From Volvariella volvacea V23 (taxonomy: Eukaryota > Basidiomycota > Agaricomycetes > Agaricales > Pluteaceae), in assembly GCA_000349905.1 (NCBI GenBank), contig KB722762.1:320225-384224 (forward strand): a stretch of 64,000 nucleotides of DNA, given 5' to 3'. The translations under genes were made by a program, and so were the position numbers. A model generated the notes under the pieces. It was not told the DNA's origin. It did not search any database and saw nothing but the letters and a program-made list of their open reading frames with translations. Shown here piece after piece: positions 37,056-48,800 of the stretch (the first letter of the stretch is position 1; each line of letters starts with the position of its first letter).

Positions 37056-38372
37056 GCTGGGCAATTTATACTTGCAGAAAAGTGCTAGCCTTAGAAAAGA
37101 TTGGATGGAGACAAGGCTTATATGTGTTCTGCGGGAATCTGGAGTAACACGCCTTGATTGGTACACGAGTAATTCGTGTTACGTGCAGTAGATGCCCTAT
37201 CACTTGCTTTATTCGCATCCAGGAATTGTGAACGGATGGGCACAAAAAGATAAACGATTTACACCCATTCGGTTCGACCCTGTGTCAAAGATGGAGGTGG
37301 AACAGAACAATGGAATTAGAGCTCATCTAGAAAGATTGGCAAGAAAAGCCCTGATGGAAACCGCAATACCAGCTTTTGGTGGTTGTGGCGGTGTAACAGT
37401 TGTGTAGGTGCTGATGTCAGAGCAGAAGAATACTTCATTGCTGTGGAGTTACGACCTGACGTGGGATAGAGTAATGGGGTGCTTTCCATGCTCATTTAGA
37501 TCAATATGTGATGTCTAGAATTGAAGAGTCATTGGCCGAAAGCACTGAAAGAAGGTAGTACGTCGAGAAGCCTATTAGTGGAGTAACTAGCCACCAGTTA
37601 GGTCTGTTGCGGCTTCGCGAAGATTGGCGGCGGACGAAGATTTCTATCAACACTTGGTCACTTGAGTGCCCGAATTCGATGGTGGATGGTCGATAATGGA
37701 CGGCTTACAGCTACTTACCTCCATTGGTTCTTAGAACGTGTCCACTTGCAACTTTCCATTGCCATCTAGCGTATCCACCCTCTCGTCACTTTGTCCGTGG
37801 ACTTGGTAAATGGAAGCCATCAACGCTCACATTTTGCAATATAATGACTATTTCTCGGCGCACGGCGTATTGGATGTTTATCTGGAATGACGAGTATGAG
37901 ATACCACCCCAAATGTTAGTCGGGAGAGGGGATCCTTGTTGAGGGAGTGACGACGCCAAGAGCCATATTTGTGGCTGCCGTGGCATCTTCCATTCTCCAC
38001 TCATGATCAATCCGTAAGCAATGCGTATGTACTCATCCCCAACTAAACCAATATCAACCTGAGAGTGCCATTTCAATCCGAATTCTACTGGAGACAGGTG
38101 AAGTTGCAAACCTTTCCAAATCTGAATTCTTGTACGCATTTTGGCTAGTACTCAGGTCCAGGGAAGTTCAATGTGAGTAGAGGGAACGACAAAATCAAAT
38201 GGGATTCTTTCGAGAAATCGATTCCTTTCTTAGTGCCAACACACCAAACAAATGACAAGATAAACCTGCTGAAGGGTCCTCCCAGACCCAGAGCACCTGC
38301 ATAGCTACCTTTGTCTGTTACCTCTGTATCAGCGTAGCGAAGCTTGCCCCACACCCTCTCGCCTCCGTGATC
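37056..38372. other. gene-poor region between divergent genes
   Basis: About 1.3 kb between the trefoil-GMC start (-) and the aldo-keto reductase start (+). Short open frames on both strands show no family resemblance and do not join. No repeat seen. Confidence 0.5.
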
Positions 38373-40160
38373 ATGTCTTCAACCCAGAGCCAAATGCCTT
38401 ATAGTAGGCTTTTATCAGCCTGATGATCATGGAATTGATTGCAGGTGCATAGCTCGCCTTGGCTCTTCTGGCCTTAAAGTATCCAAGGTTATCCTTGGAT
38501 GCATGTCCTACGGCTCGTCTAAGTGGCTTCCATGGGTGCTAGATGAGACTGAATCGATTGAACATATCCGAGTAGCGTGAGTGCACTTGTTGGCTTGTTG
38601 CCACCCTACTTTAACTTGTCTCGTCTTCAGATACGAAGCCGGTATCAATACCTTCGATACAGCAAACGTATTGGACCTTAAGACTTCATGTCGCAATGCT
38701 CACGAGGCTCCTAGATATATTCTAATGGACTGTCTGAGGTCGTTTTGGGCAAGGCAATCAAGCAACTCCATTTACCTCGAGAGGAGATCGTCGTCATGAC
38801 CAAGGTACAGCACTTAGAACTTCTCTTTGATTGAATTATGATCGTTTCTGCAGTTATATTTCGTCGTGGGTCGTGAAGTTGATACGAAACTGGGTGCTAA
38901 AAATCCCGACGAGTGGGGATACATCAATCAACACGGGCTCAGTAGAAAGGTTTGACCTAGTCAAGGCCCATTATGAATTTCGCTGATGGAAGCTACGGAT
39001 TTTAGCACATTTTTGAGTCTGTCAAACTAAGTTTGGAACGCCTTGGTCTCGAATATATTGATGTACTTCAATGTTTGTTGAATCAATTCTACAATTCAAG
39101 GCTACATCTAACCCCTTGTAGGTCATCGATTTGATGATGAAACGCCTATCGCAGAGACCGTAAGTATTTTTATTTTCATCGAAAGCCAGGGTCACTCACC
39201 TCCATAAGTAGATGCAGGCCTTACACGACGTTGTTCAAGCGGGATTAGTCAGGTATATTGGAATGTCCTCCTGTTGGGCCTGGCAGTGTAGGTGTCAGAT
39301 TGATGCCATTGAGTAATTTCGCTGAATTTTCTTTCAGTCCATGCTATGCAAAGCAAGTTTTCAAATGCTCTGCGAAAGCAGAATAGCAGACTCATTCCTT
39401 TATTAGATTACGCAATCCAGAACAAGCTTACACCATTCATTTCCATGCAGAACCATTACAATCTCGTCTATCGCGAGGAGGAGCGTGAAATGATCCCTAC
39501 CCTCAAGGTATGTAGCTTGGAGAAACTAGACATCGATCATGGTGGCATATAATCTTTCAATGTAGTACCTCGGAGTTGGTGCTATTCCGTGGTCTCCACT
39601 CGGTCGTGGCTTTTTGACTAGGCCGCTTTCCGAGACCTCAAGACGCGGAACGGTCGACGAGTTGCGTTTTCTAGCGCTTTCATTCTATGGCTTCTGATGC
39701 GATATTTCTAGCGTTATTCCAATCTATGCCAAGATGGAGTCTAACCGCGAAATTGTGAATAGGTCAGCAACATTTATTCAGGAAACTTTTACTATGATAC
39801 TCATAACGAAGGTTGGCAGAGTCGAGCAACTTGCGAAGCGCAAGAACATTAGCATGGCTCAAGTCGCGCTTGCGTGGTCGCTGAGTAAAGATGGTGTGAA
39901 TTTCTGATCCTGCTAGTAGATATAATAATGACATATATACCGACCTAGCTGTGTCTGCTGCGGTAGTGGGCACAACGTCAATCAAACACTTGAATGATTT
40001 GATCGGTGAGCTTGATTCCATTCTGCAATTCTGTCAAGTCCTGAACTCAGATTTACCGTTCTCCATAACTCGATTAGCGGCAGTTCGTGTAACGTTGACA
40101 CCAGAAGAGATCAAGTTCCTTGAAGAACCTTATAAGCCGCAATCGGTTATTGGTCACTGA
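38373..40160 (+). CDS. aldo-keto reductase
   Basis: This is an NADPH-dependent carbonyl reductase of the fungal aryl-alcohol dehydrogenase/versiconal-reductase-like group, about 345 residues, built from about a dozen exons. The start at 38373 gives MSSTQSQMPY, then TRLGSSGLKVSKVILGCMSYG across an intron. The catalytic set is present: Asp and Tyr in FDTANIYSNG, Lys in IVVMTK, His in LQCHRFD. Later blocks are GLVRYIGMSSCWAWQ, FISMQNHYNLVYREEER, GVGAIPWSPLGRG and the C-terminal TPEEIKFLEEPYKPQSVIGH, a typical end. All blocks join in frame, so the gene looks intact despite the fragmented frames. One intron (39353-39416) uses a GC donor (CAAA-gcaagt), required to make FHAMQ-NYAIQNKL. Substrate unknown; no pathway neighbours. 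Confidence 0.88.
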
Positions 40161-40518
40161 AGGACCTCATGTTCATTATTGCGGTGCCGGCTCAGGGAGA
40201 CTATTGTTGAATTAGTGGATGCTTTTATATGTACTGATACATCAGTGATCCGACTCATGAAAATAAGGATAATGCATAGTAAACGATATTGATCTAATTC
40301 CTCAATTTCCTCCTAGTAAGGATATTGTTCCGTTACGCTGACAGCAATGAGCAAATTCAGTGAGCGACGCGATAGTCCAACAAAGCGAGTTGTTGTCCCA
40401 GGAGATAATCACAATGCTCCTTAGCGGAGGATAGCCCCGAGAGCCAAGGGTGTAGGTTACCACTGCTACTGTACTTTGTATGCAGCGAGCTAAGATGCCT
40501 ACAGTCAAGGGTCATTTG
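40161..40518. other. intergenic
   Basis: Short stretch between the aldo-keto reductase stop (+) and the end of the decayed gene (-). Nothing recognised. Confidence 0.5.
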
Positions 40519-42740
40519 CTAGGTGCCACATAATACGCAATTAAGATAGATTGACCACACTCCACGTTGTTTTTGCTGGTAGTGTCTTTGTCCTGGGATG
40601 TCACGAAAGATTACACGAGGAATGGTCGTCGCTCTGCCAAAATGATCGAAAAATGTCTGCGTGTACAACTTTGCAACCTCACTCTCTAAGTCCTCCAACT
40701 CTTTCTCCGTCCACTGAAGCTCCTCAACACGCATCAAGTAGGGAATATTGACATCCCAACCCAGCATCACTCTCCTGAGCGCATGAAGGTACAGTTCTCG
40801 TTTCTCACCTGGTGGAGCACAGACCGTCCTCAACAAGCCCTATATCAACTGACAACAGAGACGGGTCTGGAAAACAAGCGTCGAGAGCAGCTAACCTGGC
40901 TTCTCGGTCGGGTATACGGCTAAGTTTGTCGTCCAATGCATAGAGCTCGAAGCGGAAGTTGTATTCATTAATCTCCCACAATACCTCCTGGAAATGAAAG
41001 TTCATCTTTGCAAATGGAATCCCCCTCCAATACGGGTCTTTAGCAGAGTACGAGTTACCTCCTTGGAATTCAACCCCGCTATTTTGCAGGCACTCCCGAA
41101 GGAATACTTGCGTCAACTGCTTTAGATGCTGGCCTTTGCACCCTTTGTTGTCCTGGCTGTCTGGAGCAAGCATATCAAGCGTCAATAAGTCGCGCCAGGC
41201 CTTGTTTAATAACAGTTCAGGGTGGTAAAATGGATGGGTGGTGGAATAAATTATGGCTGTTCGCCATTTCAACCAGCTTGTGAAGGCCACCTTTTGCCGC
41301 TCTTCCTTTGTGATCGACCCAATGGTGGCTGCTTCGGGAATACATAGTGGGCACCTAAAGGCGGGATTTTGGAAGCGGGGAGGGATAAGTCTCGATCGAC
41401 GTTGCTTTGAGCTTGTTTCCGGGTTAAAGAAGCGGGCAGCATGACGGCACTGGGAAAACCTGTGAACTTGTCTCGCACCCCTTGCTTGTTGTGCCTTGAG
41501 TTGTCTTTCGAATTTGAGTATGTGATTCAGCCATGCACAGCGTTACAGCAGTAGACTTGGTAGGTTATACATACAAGGAGCGTACCGCGTGTTCTTTGTG
41601 GATGGGGTAGACTACGACGATGCACGAGACTTTCCACGGGCGGTTGGGCGTGAGTGTGCCTGATATGAGTGAAACGGATTAGGGTATCCTGTGTACTCCA
41701 GCACCTCCCGCCAGATAGCCTCTTGCATGGCATCATCGTCTGGACCTTCATAGCAGATCTGCACAGTTTCATCGGCCCTCAAACGGGCAAGTTGTAATGG
41801 AGGCAAGTTCCGCTATTCGGGCGCAGCCCAGCTGATTGAATGGCCTAACGAACCAGACGGGTATTCCAGCACGGAATAGGGACTCACATATCATGGTGTC
41901 GATGGTGATGTTCCCGATCACCCGCGCAATTGGCCAGGGCCTTTCGTCAAACGCTTCCATCCTTGGCCTACAAATTCCCATATAGTCCAAAAACGCAACG
42001 GCGTAGAGCAAAGACCGTTGTACCCCTTGGACACTCTTCCTGGCCAACTGCAAGTCCATCACCATTGTGTCGGGTCGGTGTAAAAGAGCTTCCGCCAACT
42101 TCATGCAACCCCTGAATAAATCGTTTTCCACGAAGCTAAGCCTCACAGCACGGATTTCTATGTCTCTGTAAAAATCCTGTAGCTGGCGCAGCCGAGAGGT
42201 ATTCAAGTTCCCTATGCCTGCAAGGACAGTGTCCGCCATGACCATGTCTGATTTTCCAGGCATCTACCAGAGCACGCACATGGGATTGTAGGGATTCGTT
42301 GAGGGCAACAAAATGACAATACTTGTGACTGAATAAATGGGGCCATTGAAGTGGGTCATCTGCGCCAAACCGAGCATTTCCCCTGGCGACTAGGCTGCGG
42401 TCAAATCCAGATGGTGGCTTGGGGATGTACGAAGCGTTCGGACTTGTAATGAAGTACTGGCCGTTTTTGCAGACAGCGCCGACGAGTCCGTCTTCCGCAC
42501 CGACTACGAATACTCAATGCTGCGGTAGACGATAACTCGGAGGCAAAACGCACCATCTCCTTGTGGCTTGCTGTGAAGCAATAACTCTGGTCGTTGAGCC
42601 AACTCCTGCGCCCTCGGGGGTTTGAAACTGGATTGTGGCGGCATTAGTTCGCTCTCCGGGTTCCAGTAGGTTATTCAGCTGGAAGAAAAATGCATGTAGG
42701 CAACCCCTTGGAATGTTCCAGGGGCAGCGGACTCTGGCGC
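40519..42740 (-). pseudogene. decayed gene of an unrecognised family
   Basis: The minus strand carries a long chain of protein-like segments that do not join without shifts. From 5' to 3': LLEPGERTNAATIQFQTPEG, VGAEDGLVGAVCKNGQYFI, MADTVLAGIGNLNTSRLRQL, RAVRLSFVENDLFRGCMKL, IPVWFVRPFNQLGCARIAEL, PPLQLARLRADETVQICYEG, a Cys pair PAFRCPLC, KVAFTSWLKWRTAIIYS, and a C-terminal LYLHALRRVMLGWDVNI. The frame breaks near 42250, near 41807 (between AELA and LPPLQL) and near 40840 (after SVDIG). At least one real intron is possible near 41560. I believe this resembles an uncharacterised family scattered through agaric genomes, but I cannot name it. Three or more independent breaks favour a pseudogene over missed introns. 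Confidence 0.5.
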
Positions 42741-43184
42741 CATTGGATTGTAGTCTGGGACGCGTTCAATTTAATCGCGCGCGATCGCGATCACGTGAGT
42801 GTGACACCGTGATGCATGAAAAACGATGTCATTAGGGCTTAAGGTCCAAAAAGTCATTAAGGAAAAAATCATCGATTGGGAACATTAATGGGCAATTCGT
42901 TCGTTAAAAAGTTTGTCATGAGGGCAGGAAAGACAGAAGGGAAGGATAAGGGTATAAAGTGGGGAAGCACACACAAAACAAGAATTGGGGATAAGTAGAT
43001 GAGGTGAAAGTCTCTAAAGCTGGATGGGGGAGGGGGGAGGAGCCAACAGTGGGAATACACACAATATATAGTTCCAGTATACCACCGATACTCCAATATC
43101 ATATCTGCCTGTCGTTCTTTACACGAGGTTGCGACCACATTTCGGGGAGCACTGGACATCGAGCATCAAGCATCAATGTCACTA
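42741..43184. other. intergenic
   Basis: Upstream flank of the decayed gene and 3' flank of DOT1 (both -). It includes a GC-rich palindromic patch around 42775-42797 (GCGCGCGATCGCGATCACGT). No gene seen. Confidence 0.5.
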
Positions 43185-45519
43185 TCAAGTCCTCCTTGAT
43201 CTTGTACTCCTCCCCCCGCTCGCGCTCCTCGAGAGCTCAAACTTCTCCCGAATTCGCGCATAGCCTTCTCTATCCACTCGGTGGATATAATAGGAGCCGC
43301 CGTTGTTGCCCCAGGATACACTGCCAGAGTTGTACGATCGTTCAGTGACTTCAAAGATGGCGCTTATGTCGTCGACCTGTTGGGTGAGAGGCGTTATGGG
43401 GGAGGGATTGTGAAGGAAGGGGCTGGAGACGTACATTTCGTTCGGTTAGGCGTGCATTGAGCGAAGGTACGAATGGTGAAAGGGAGACGACGATGGCCCC
43501 TTCCTTCAAGTCCAAGAACTTGGGCTTCAGCGCTTCATTCACTAAACCAACCGCTCGTTAGTTCCATGAATTTCCAAAAAATCCTCAGAACACCTACAGC
43601 TCTCTTCGAATACTTTATTATCGACAAGCACGACATCCGCTTGCGGCAGCAATTCGTCTACTCTCTTGCTATTCAGCATATTCCCCTCCTCCAACTCTAC
43701 CTCTCCCATCCTCACGCCCCACATCTTACACCTAACCTTGAGCTCTTCCATCATCTCCTTTGCGACTCTCGCAGGCCCAGGCATAAGCTCTACTCCAAAG
43801 CTCCTGCAGCCAGTCTGCAAACTTGCTTGCACAACAACGTTCCCGACTCCACTTCCTAAATCCATAAATAGGGAATCTTCCTTGAGCTGAGTGAGAGTGG
43901 CTATTTCGTATACGAGAGAGGGCAAAAGTTCGCCGTAGACGGTGCTGGAGAATGCCTCGTATTGTTTGAGTTTTTGGACGTGCGGGCCTACAGAGCGTTG
44001 GTAGTTTTCGTCTATGATGCGCATGAGAACTTTTTTGGGGAGGGGTTGCGATGTCCAGCTGGATACCACGTGCATTAAGGGGTTTGTAGTTTCGTATGTG
44101 GGTGAGGGTATTGGAGATGAGTTCTCAGTCAAGTGATTTATTTCCAGGACAGGAATGGGCGGGGTAGGTGAGTTCTGTTCAGCACGGGGTGTGGGGTATT
44201 TAATTTTGCGGAACATGTCGTTGACCTGTTCGATGGCGCGAACGAACGAGGGGCCATCTTGCCTATGTATCGCGCGTTGCACCGCACGCAATAAAGGAAT
44301 GGGTTGCGGCGTAGAGGAGACCGATGGTAGAGATAATGGTGGGGTTGAGGAGCCAGTATTGGATGGCGATGGCGAGCGAGAGGGCAGAGGGGATATAACA
44401 TCGACCAATGCATCGTCTGGTAGCGGACCAAACAGCGCCTGCTGTTCTGAACTAAGATAGCCTGCAGGAGAGCATAAGTTAAGAGTAGGAGAATAACGAA
44501 CGCGCATACATTCTACAATGGTGTAGAGAGACTTTTCTAGGTCCATAATGGGATTGTAATGGTCCTTGTCTTTTGGTGCCAGCAAGAGGAAACTACGTTA
44601 AGGCGTTAGCAACAATGAAGAACGACGGGGGCCGGTGTAAACTAATGAAAAGCGATGGCAGGGGAGGGTGAAATAGTGCAACTAGGAGGGTGTGTGTACA
44701 CATACCGTTCGACGGAATTGGTATTTGGGTACTCTAGTTCGACAGTAGGCATGTTTTGTGGCAGGAATGTCTCGTCGGTAGGGTCATCAAGATTTCTAAA
44801 ATCTGGAAAATTGTCGCCGTATGAGCCATCAAAGGCAACTGACGGAAGGGTGCAAAGGAGAATGGCATACAGGCTTTATAAGACTTTATTAGTCTGGTAA
44901 CAACGGTAGCAGAGCTAAGGTGGCGAGGACCGGGCGTGCCGTCCTGGTCTATACACCATCTTCTGTTCTGAATAGGGGCCTCTGGTTCGGGAGCAGTAAA
45001 CAATGAAGTTGAACGCGATCGGTCGATGCGGTATATAGGCTCGGGGGAACGGGGACGGCTGGATGCGCGGGAAGAGGACTTGGAGGAAGTAGCGGAGGCG
45101 CGTTTGCGTGGCTTGTCCTGTGCTGAGGCGGTACGGAGTCTTTTGACTTGCCGCGGTAACGCAGCCACGGAGTTGGAAGAGGATGCTGACGGTTGCTTTA
45201 ACGTGGGAGGTGACTTGCGTTTCCTCTGCGGAGGACTCGAGAGGGGCGACGAGAGGGGCGACGACGCCGAGGAAGAGGACGCTACGGGCTGTGGCGAGGC
45301 CTCTGGGGTTGAAATGGGCGAAGAAGTAGAAACTATGGGGTTTTGGTGCGGGGTCGTCTGGGGTTTTCTGGGTATTCTGGGCTTGACGACGACGGCGGCG
45401 GGGACGGGGGAGGACTGGCCCTTGGGTTTGGGGGACGAGAAAAAGTTGAGGTCGGTGGAGGCGGGCTGTCGTGCGGCGGTGGAGGTAAGCATATTAAATG
45501 GATTTGGAAAGGCCTGCAT
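43185..45519 (-). CDS. DOT1: histone H3 lysine-79 methyltransferase
   Basis: This enzyme uses S-adenosylmethionine to methylate H3K79 on nucleosomes, without a SET domain. Exons are 44871-45519, 44706-44838, 44510-44592, 43598-44461, 43435-43541 and 43185-43376, all in frame, giving 675 residues. The first ~200 residues are Ser/Pro/Lys/Arg-rich and basic, as in yeast Dot1, where this part binds the nucleosome. The catalytic part has KDKDHYNPIMDLEKSLYTI, VYGELLPSLVYEI, the SAM loop LFMDLGSGVGNVV, FGVELMPGPA, and VVLVDNKVFEESLNEAL. It ends SVSWGNNGGSYYIHRVDRE, the family's final aromatic strand. An in-frame ATG at 45492 is an alternative start. The gene is divergent from the coiled-coil gene with about 280 nt between starts. 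Confidence 0.95.
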
Positions 45520-45800
45520 TCCAATCAAAAAGTGGGATTTGGATCGTTTGTTTGGCGGCTGTTTGGAAAAGCACGTGGCAGAGCGGAGAAGGTATTTGTT
45601 CTGTGGACGAGCAGGAATTGCAGTGGAGGCATTCTCGCGAGGCAATATACCCAGTCCCTATTATATCTACACCATATCTATTCCCTGCACAGCTCTCGGG
45701 TTCAATCCGCCCCCGTCGCCAATATTTATCCTGCCTCTCTCCCCTCCTCTCCGTTTTTTCTCGCATCAGGTCCCGCGTCCCCACCGTTTCCGACTCTCAA
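45520..45800. promoter_or_regulatory. short divergent promoter, DOT1 and coiled-coil gene
   Basis: Only 281 nt separate the two start codons, so the genes must share or closely abut promoters. A pyrimidine-rich tract directly precedes the plus-strand ATG at 45801. No clear TATA box was assigned. Confidence 0.5.
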
Positions 45801-48800
45801 ATGGCGAGGAACCGCGAGTCTCTTCCTCGTCTCAACATCCCCCAGCCTCTTAACCTCCAGCAGCCCGTCTCCTACCCAGACAACAGAGGCCAGCAAATGT
45901 TCTCCCCCGCCCTGCCCACCTCCATCCAGCAGGGTTTCCACCCTCCTTTCCCCATTCCAGGCCCTCTCCAAACTCCCATGCAACCGTTTTTCAACCCACA
46001 ACAACCCCCGCCTCCCGGTCGCCCCTCGCACCACCACCAACCCAGCGTGGCACAGCTCGCTGCCGCTGGCATTCATCCTCCGAACGGCTTCCCAATACCA
46101 TCGCTGCCTAGTCACGGTCATTTTCCTCGTCCTTCACTAGCCCTGGCCCCTGGCCAATTGCTTCCGGGCCAGCCCGCTGGCCCTCCGTTCCCCCATCGCA
46201 ATAGGCGACAACCCAGTATCGGTGGTCCACCAAAGGCCGTATTGGGTGGTCCGGCGCGTAAACTCAATCCGCCACCCGTCGGCGCTCCTGTTGGCCCCAC
46301 CGCGACACTCAACCAGGGAACAACACCTGCTCCAGCCACGAAAAAGAAGGTCAACATCAATCTTCCCAAGGAAACCGTCCCCGGTGAGGAAGGCCAACCA
46401 CCAACACGGCCTTCGTGGGCAAGAGCCCCTTTGGATAATCCTGTCAGCTATGACGATAGCGTCAAGGTGCCGCCCGTCGAAACATCCACCAGGGAGGTCT
46501 TTCCTCCAGATCAATGGAGACTCGGCATACCTCCTGCAATTGACGTCTTTTTACCTGGCAAGGTGAGCATAGCGCGCGAACCCCGTGATACCCCGGTCTG
46601 ATGATGGCGCCTCCCGTTAGGTTGCCTGGGATACTATAAAACAGAAAGTCATTGAAGAGAAGCTCGAGAAACTCGGTGTCGAAAAGGGATCAGGAAGCAA
46701 CGTACCTCATATCTTTGCCCCACATGCTCGTGCTGCTTCCGTAAGTTATACTTCCATCATGCTGTCTACGTCATCCCGTGCTGCGAGCTTGCCCTGATAC
46801 CTCTTCATTTAATTAGATATCCTCTCCTGCAGATCCTGCTTTACTTCTCTTCAAGTTGAACAAGCTGCAACAAGCCCAGGACTCTGCTGCAAACTCCCTT
46901 TCGGCTTCGCCTCAACCACCCGCCTCTGGTCTAACGCCTTCACCTCGTGTCCCTGGTGCTCCAGCCCCCCGATTCTTGACCAATGGCGGTCCTAGCTCCG
47001 CCAGACACGGTTACAGCATGTCGTTAGCTCAGCCCCCCACCGGACACAATCCTTTCGGTCCAAGTGCTGTCCTCGGCTCTGACCAGCCTCTGCTGCGACC
47101 TCCATCTGCTGGGTCACGACCCGATAGTAGACCTGATTTCATTCGCGGATTCGGTGTTGATATTCCTGAAGAGCCAGAGGAAGAAGAGCGCGCAGCGACC
47201 GAGGCAGACACAGAAGACGGATCTGACGAGGACGAGGCCGAGGGAAGCTTTGAAGAACACGAAGAAGACGCAAATGAGGAAGAAGGTCGATCAGAAAGGT
47301 ACCACCGACGCAAAGGCTCAGATGCTGCTTCGGAGATGACTGGAGACGTCGACTTTGAGAGTACTGATGACGAGGCTGGTACTCAGCGTGAACGTGATAA
47401 CGTCCGTGGCTCCAATGTGACGTTGACAACGGAGGATGCAGAAAGCAGAGTCCATTCCAGACATGTCTCCAAGCTTTCTGCTGCCTTGACCTTGAGATCT
47501 GTTGGAGGCGTTAGAGATTCCGAGTCCCGCCCTCACTCGAGACAGGCCTTGGACAAGTTGTTCGAGCACAGTCCTCGTGTACTCCCTGGCACTGTTGAGC
47601 GTGAAGGCGAGGACGAAGCACCGAATGGCCGCGTTGTAGAGCGGGAAAGAAGAGGTGTGGAAGAAGACGAGCGCGCCATTATTGGTGAATGGACCGGATC
47701 GGAGGATATGTATTATGGCACTTCGGAAGACGAGGGCGATGACCAGGTGTGTGCTTATATCCGCATATGTTATATATTTTGCTCTGTTCGAGGAGGCCTC
47801 GTGGCATTCTGTTTTGTGATTTGTTTTATGGTCACGATGCGTTCCTACTGCTTTTTCTTGCCTCGTTGCTTTGTTTTCCCGATGGGACAGAGAGTGGTTC
47901 AGGTCATGCTACCCGCTTTCTCCACTGTTACACTTTTTGCATCTCACTATGCTTTCTTCCGTGCCTTATCTTCCTCAAAACCCATTTTACCACAATTTGC
48001 TCACATTCCACTTTGCACGTTTTCAACAGAGCATCGGGGATTATTCCAACCCTTCGGATGAGGAGAGAGCCCGTCAACAAAGAGCGCAGAGAAGATCTCG
48101 CCAACACCGGATGTCACTACAAATTGACGATATACCAAGGAGACTACCTAATTTCCCTCGTCCTCCTGATAATACCATGGTTGTCCCTCCTCCCTCGCAT
48201 GCACACCATCATTCTCAATATCACGTGCAACACCACCACGTCCATCATGCTTCCACTTTCCGAAGACCACCACACCATATGCTGCCAGTTCAGCAACAAT
48301 ACGCACAAGGTGATGAGGAAGATATCATTTCCAACCCAAGCGACGAGCAGCATACTCGTAATGGTACAAGCGTTTATTTGGGCGTCGAGCAAGACTACTA
48401 CGTCCCTTCGAGACCTTCCTCTGGTCTTGGACGTCCATTGCCTCCCCTCCCACAAGAAAGTCATTCGAGAGTGCATTCGGCGCAGCTGTCTAGCCATGAT
48501 CCTGCCAGAGCTCATTCTCGTGTTCCTTCTGCAGCTGCTGAAGAGGAAGATAGATTCGTTTACCCTGGTGCGCAGGCGCATGAACAAGTTTTCCATCCTC
48601 CTCAAGCGGAGGTTGCACCTGTGAAAAAGGATGCGCTAAATCCTAATGCCAAGCCATTTGTCTTTGGCATCCCTTCTCCTGCGCCTGCTACCATCTCCAC
48701 TCCAGCTGTCATCGCTATTCCCACTCCATCGTTTGCAGCCATCGCACCCGAAACAACTTACACAAACGGAAGTGCAGCAGACAAAACTATCACCCCTGAT

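Noticed and set aside
45700..45720. tRNA B-box-like GGGTTCAATCC
   Set aside because: No matching A-box or cloverleaf upstream.
45026..45853. Open frame of 275 codons on the plus strand
   Set aside because: It is antisense to the Ser/Pro/Arg-rich first exon of DOT1; the composition explains the opening.
47749..48624. Hydrophobic plus-strand frame that looks like membrane helices
   Set aside because: It covers a long T-rich intron and a shifted frame of the coiled-coil gene; the phases of exons 3 and 4 rule it out.
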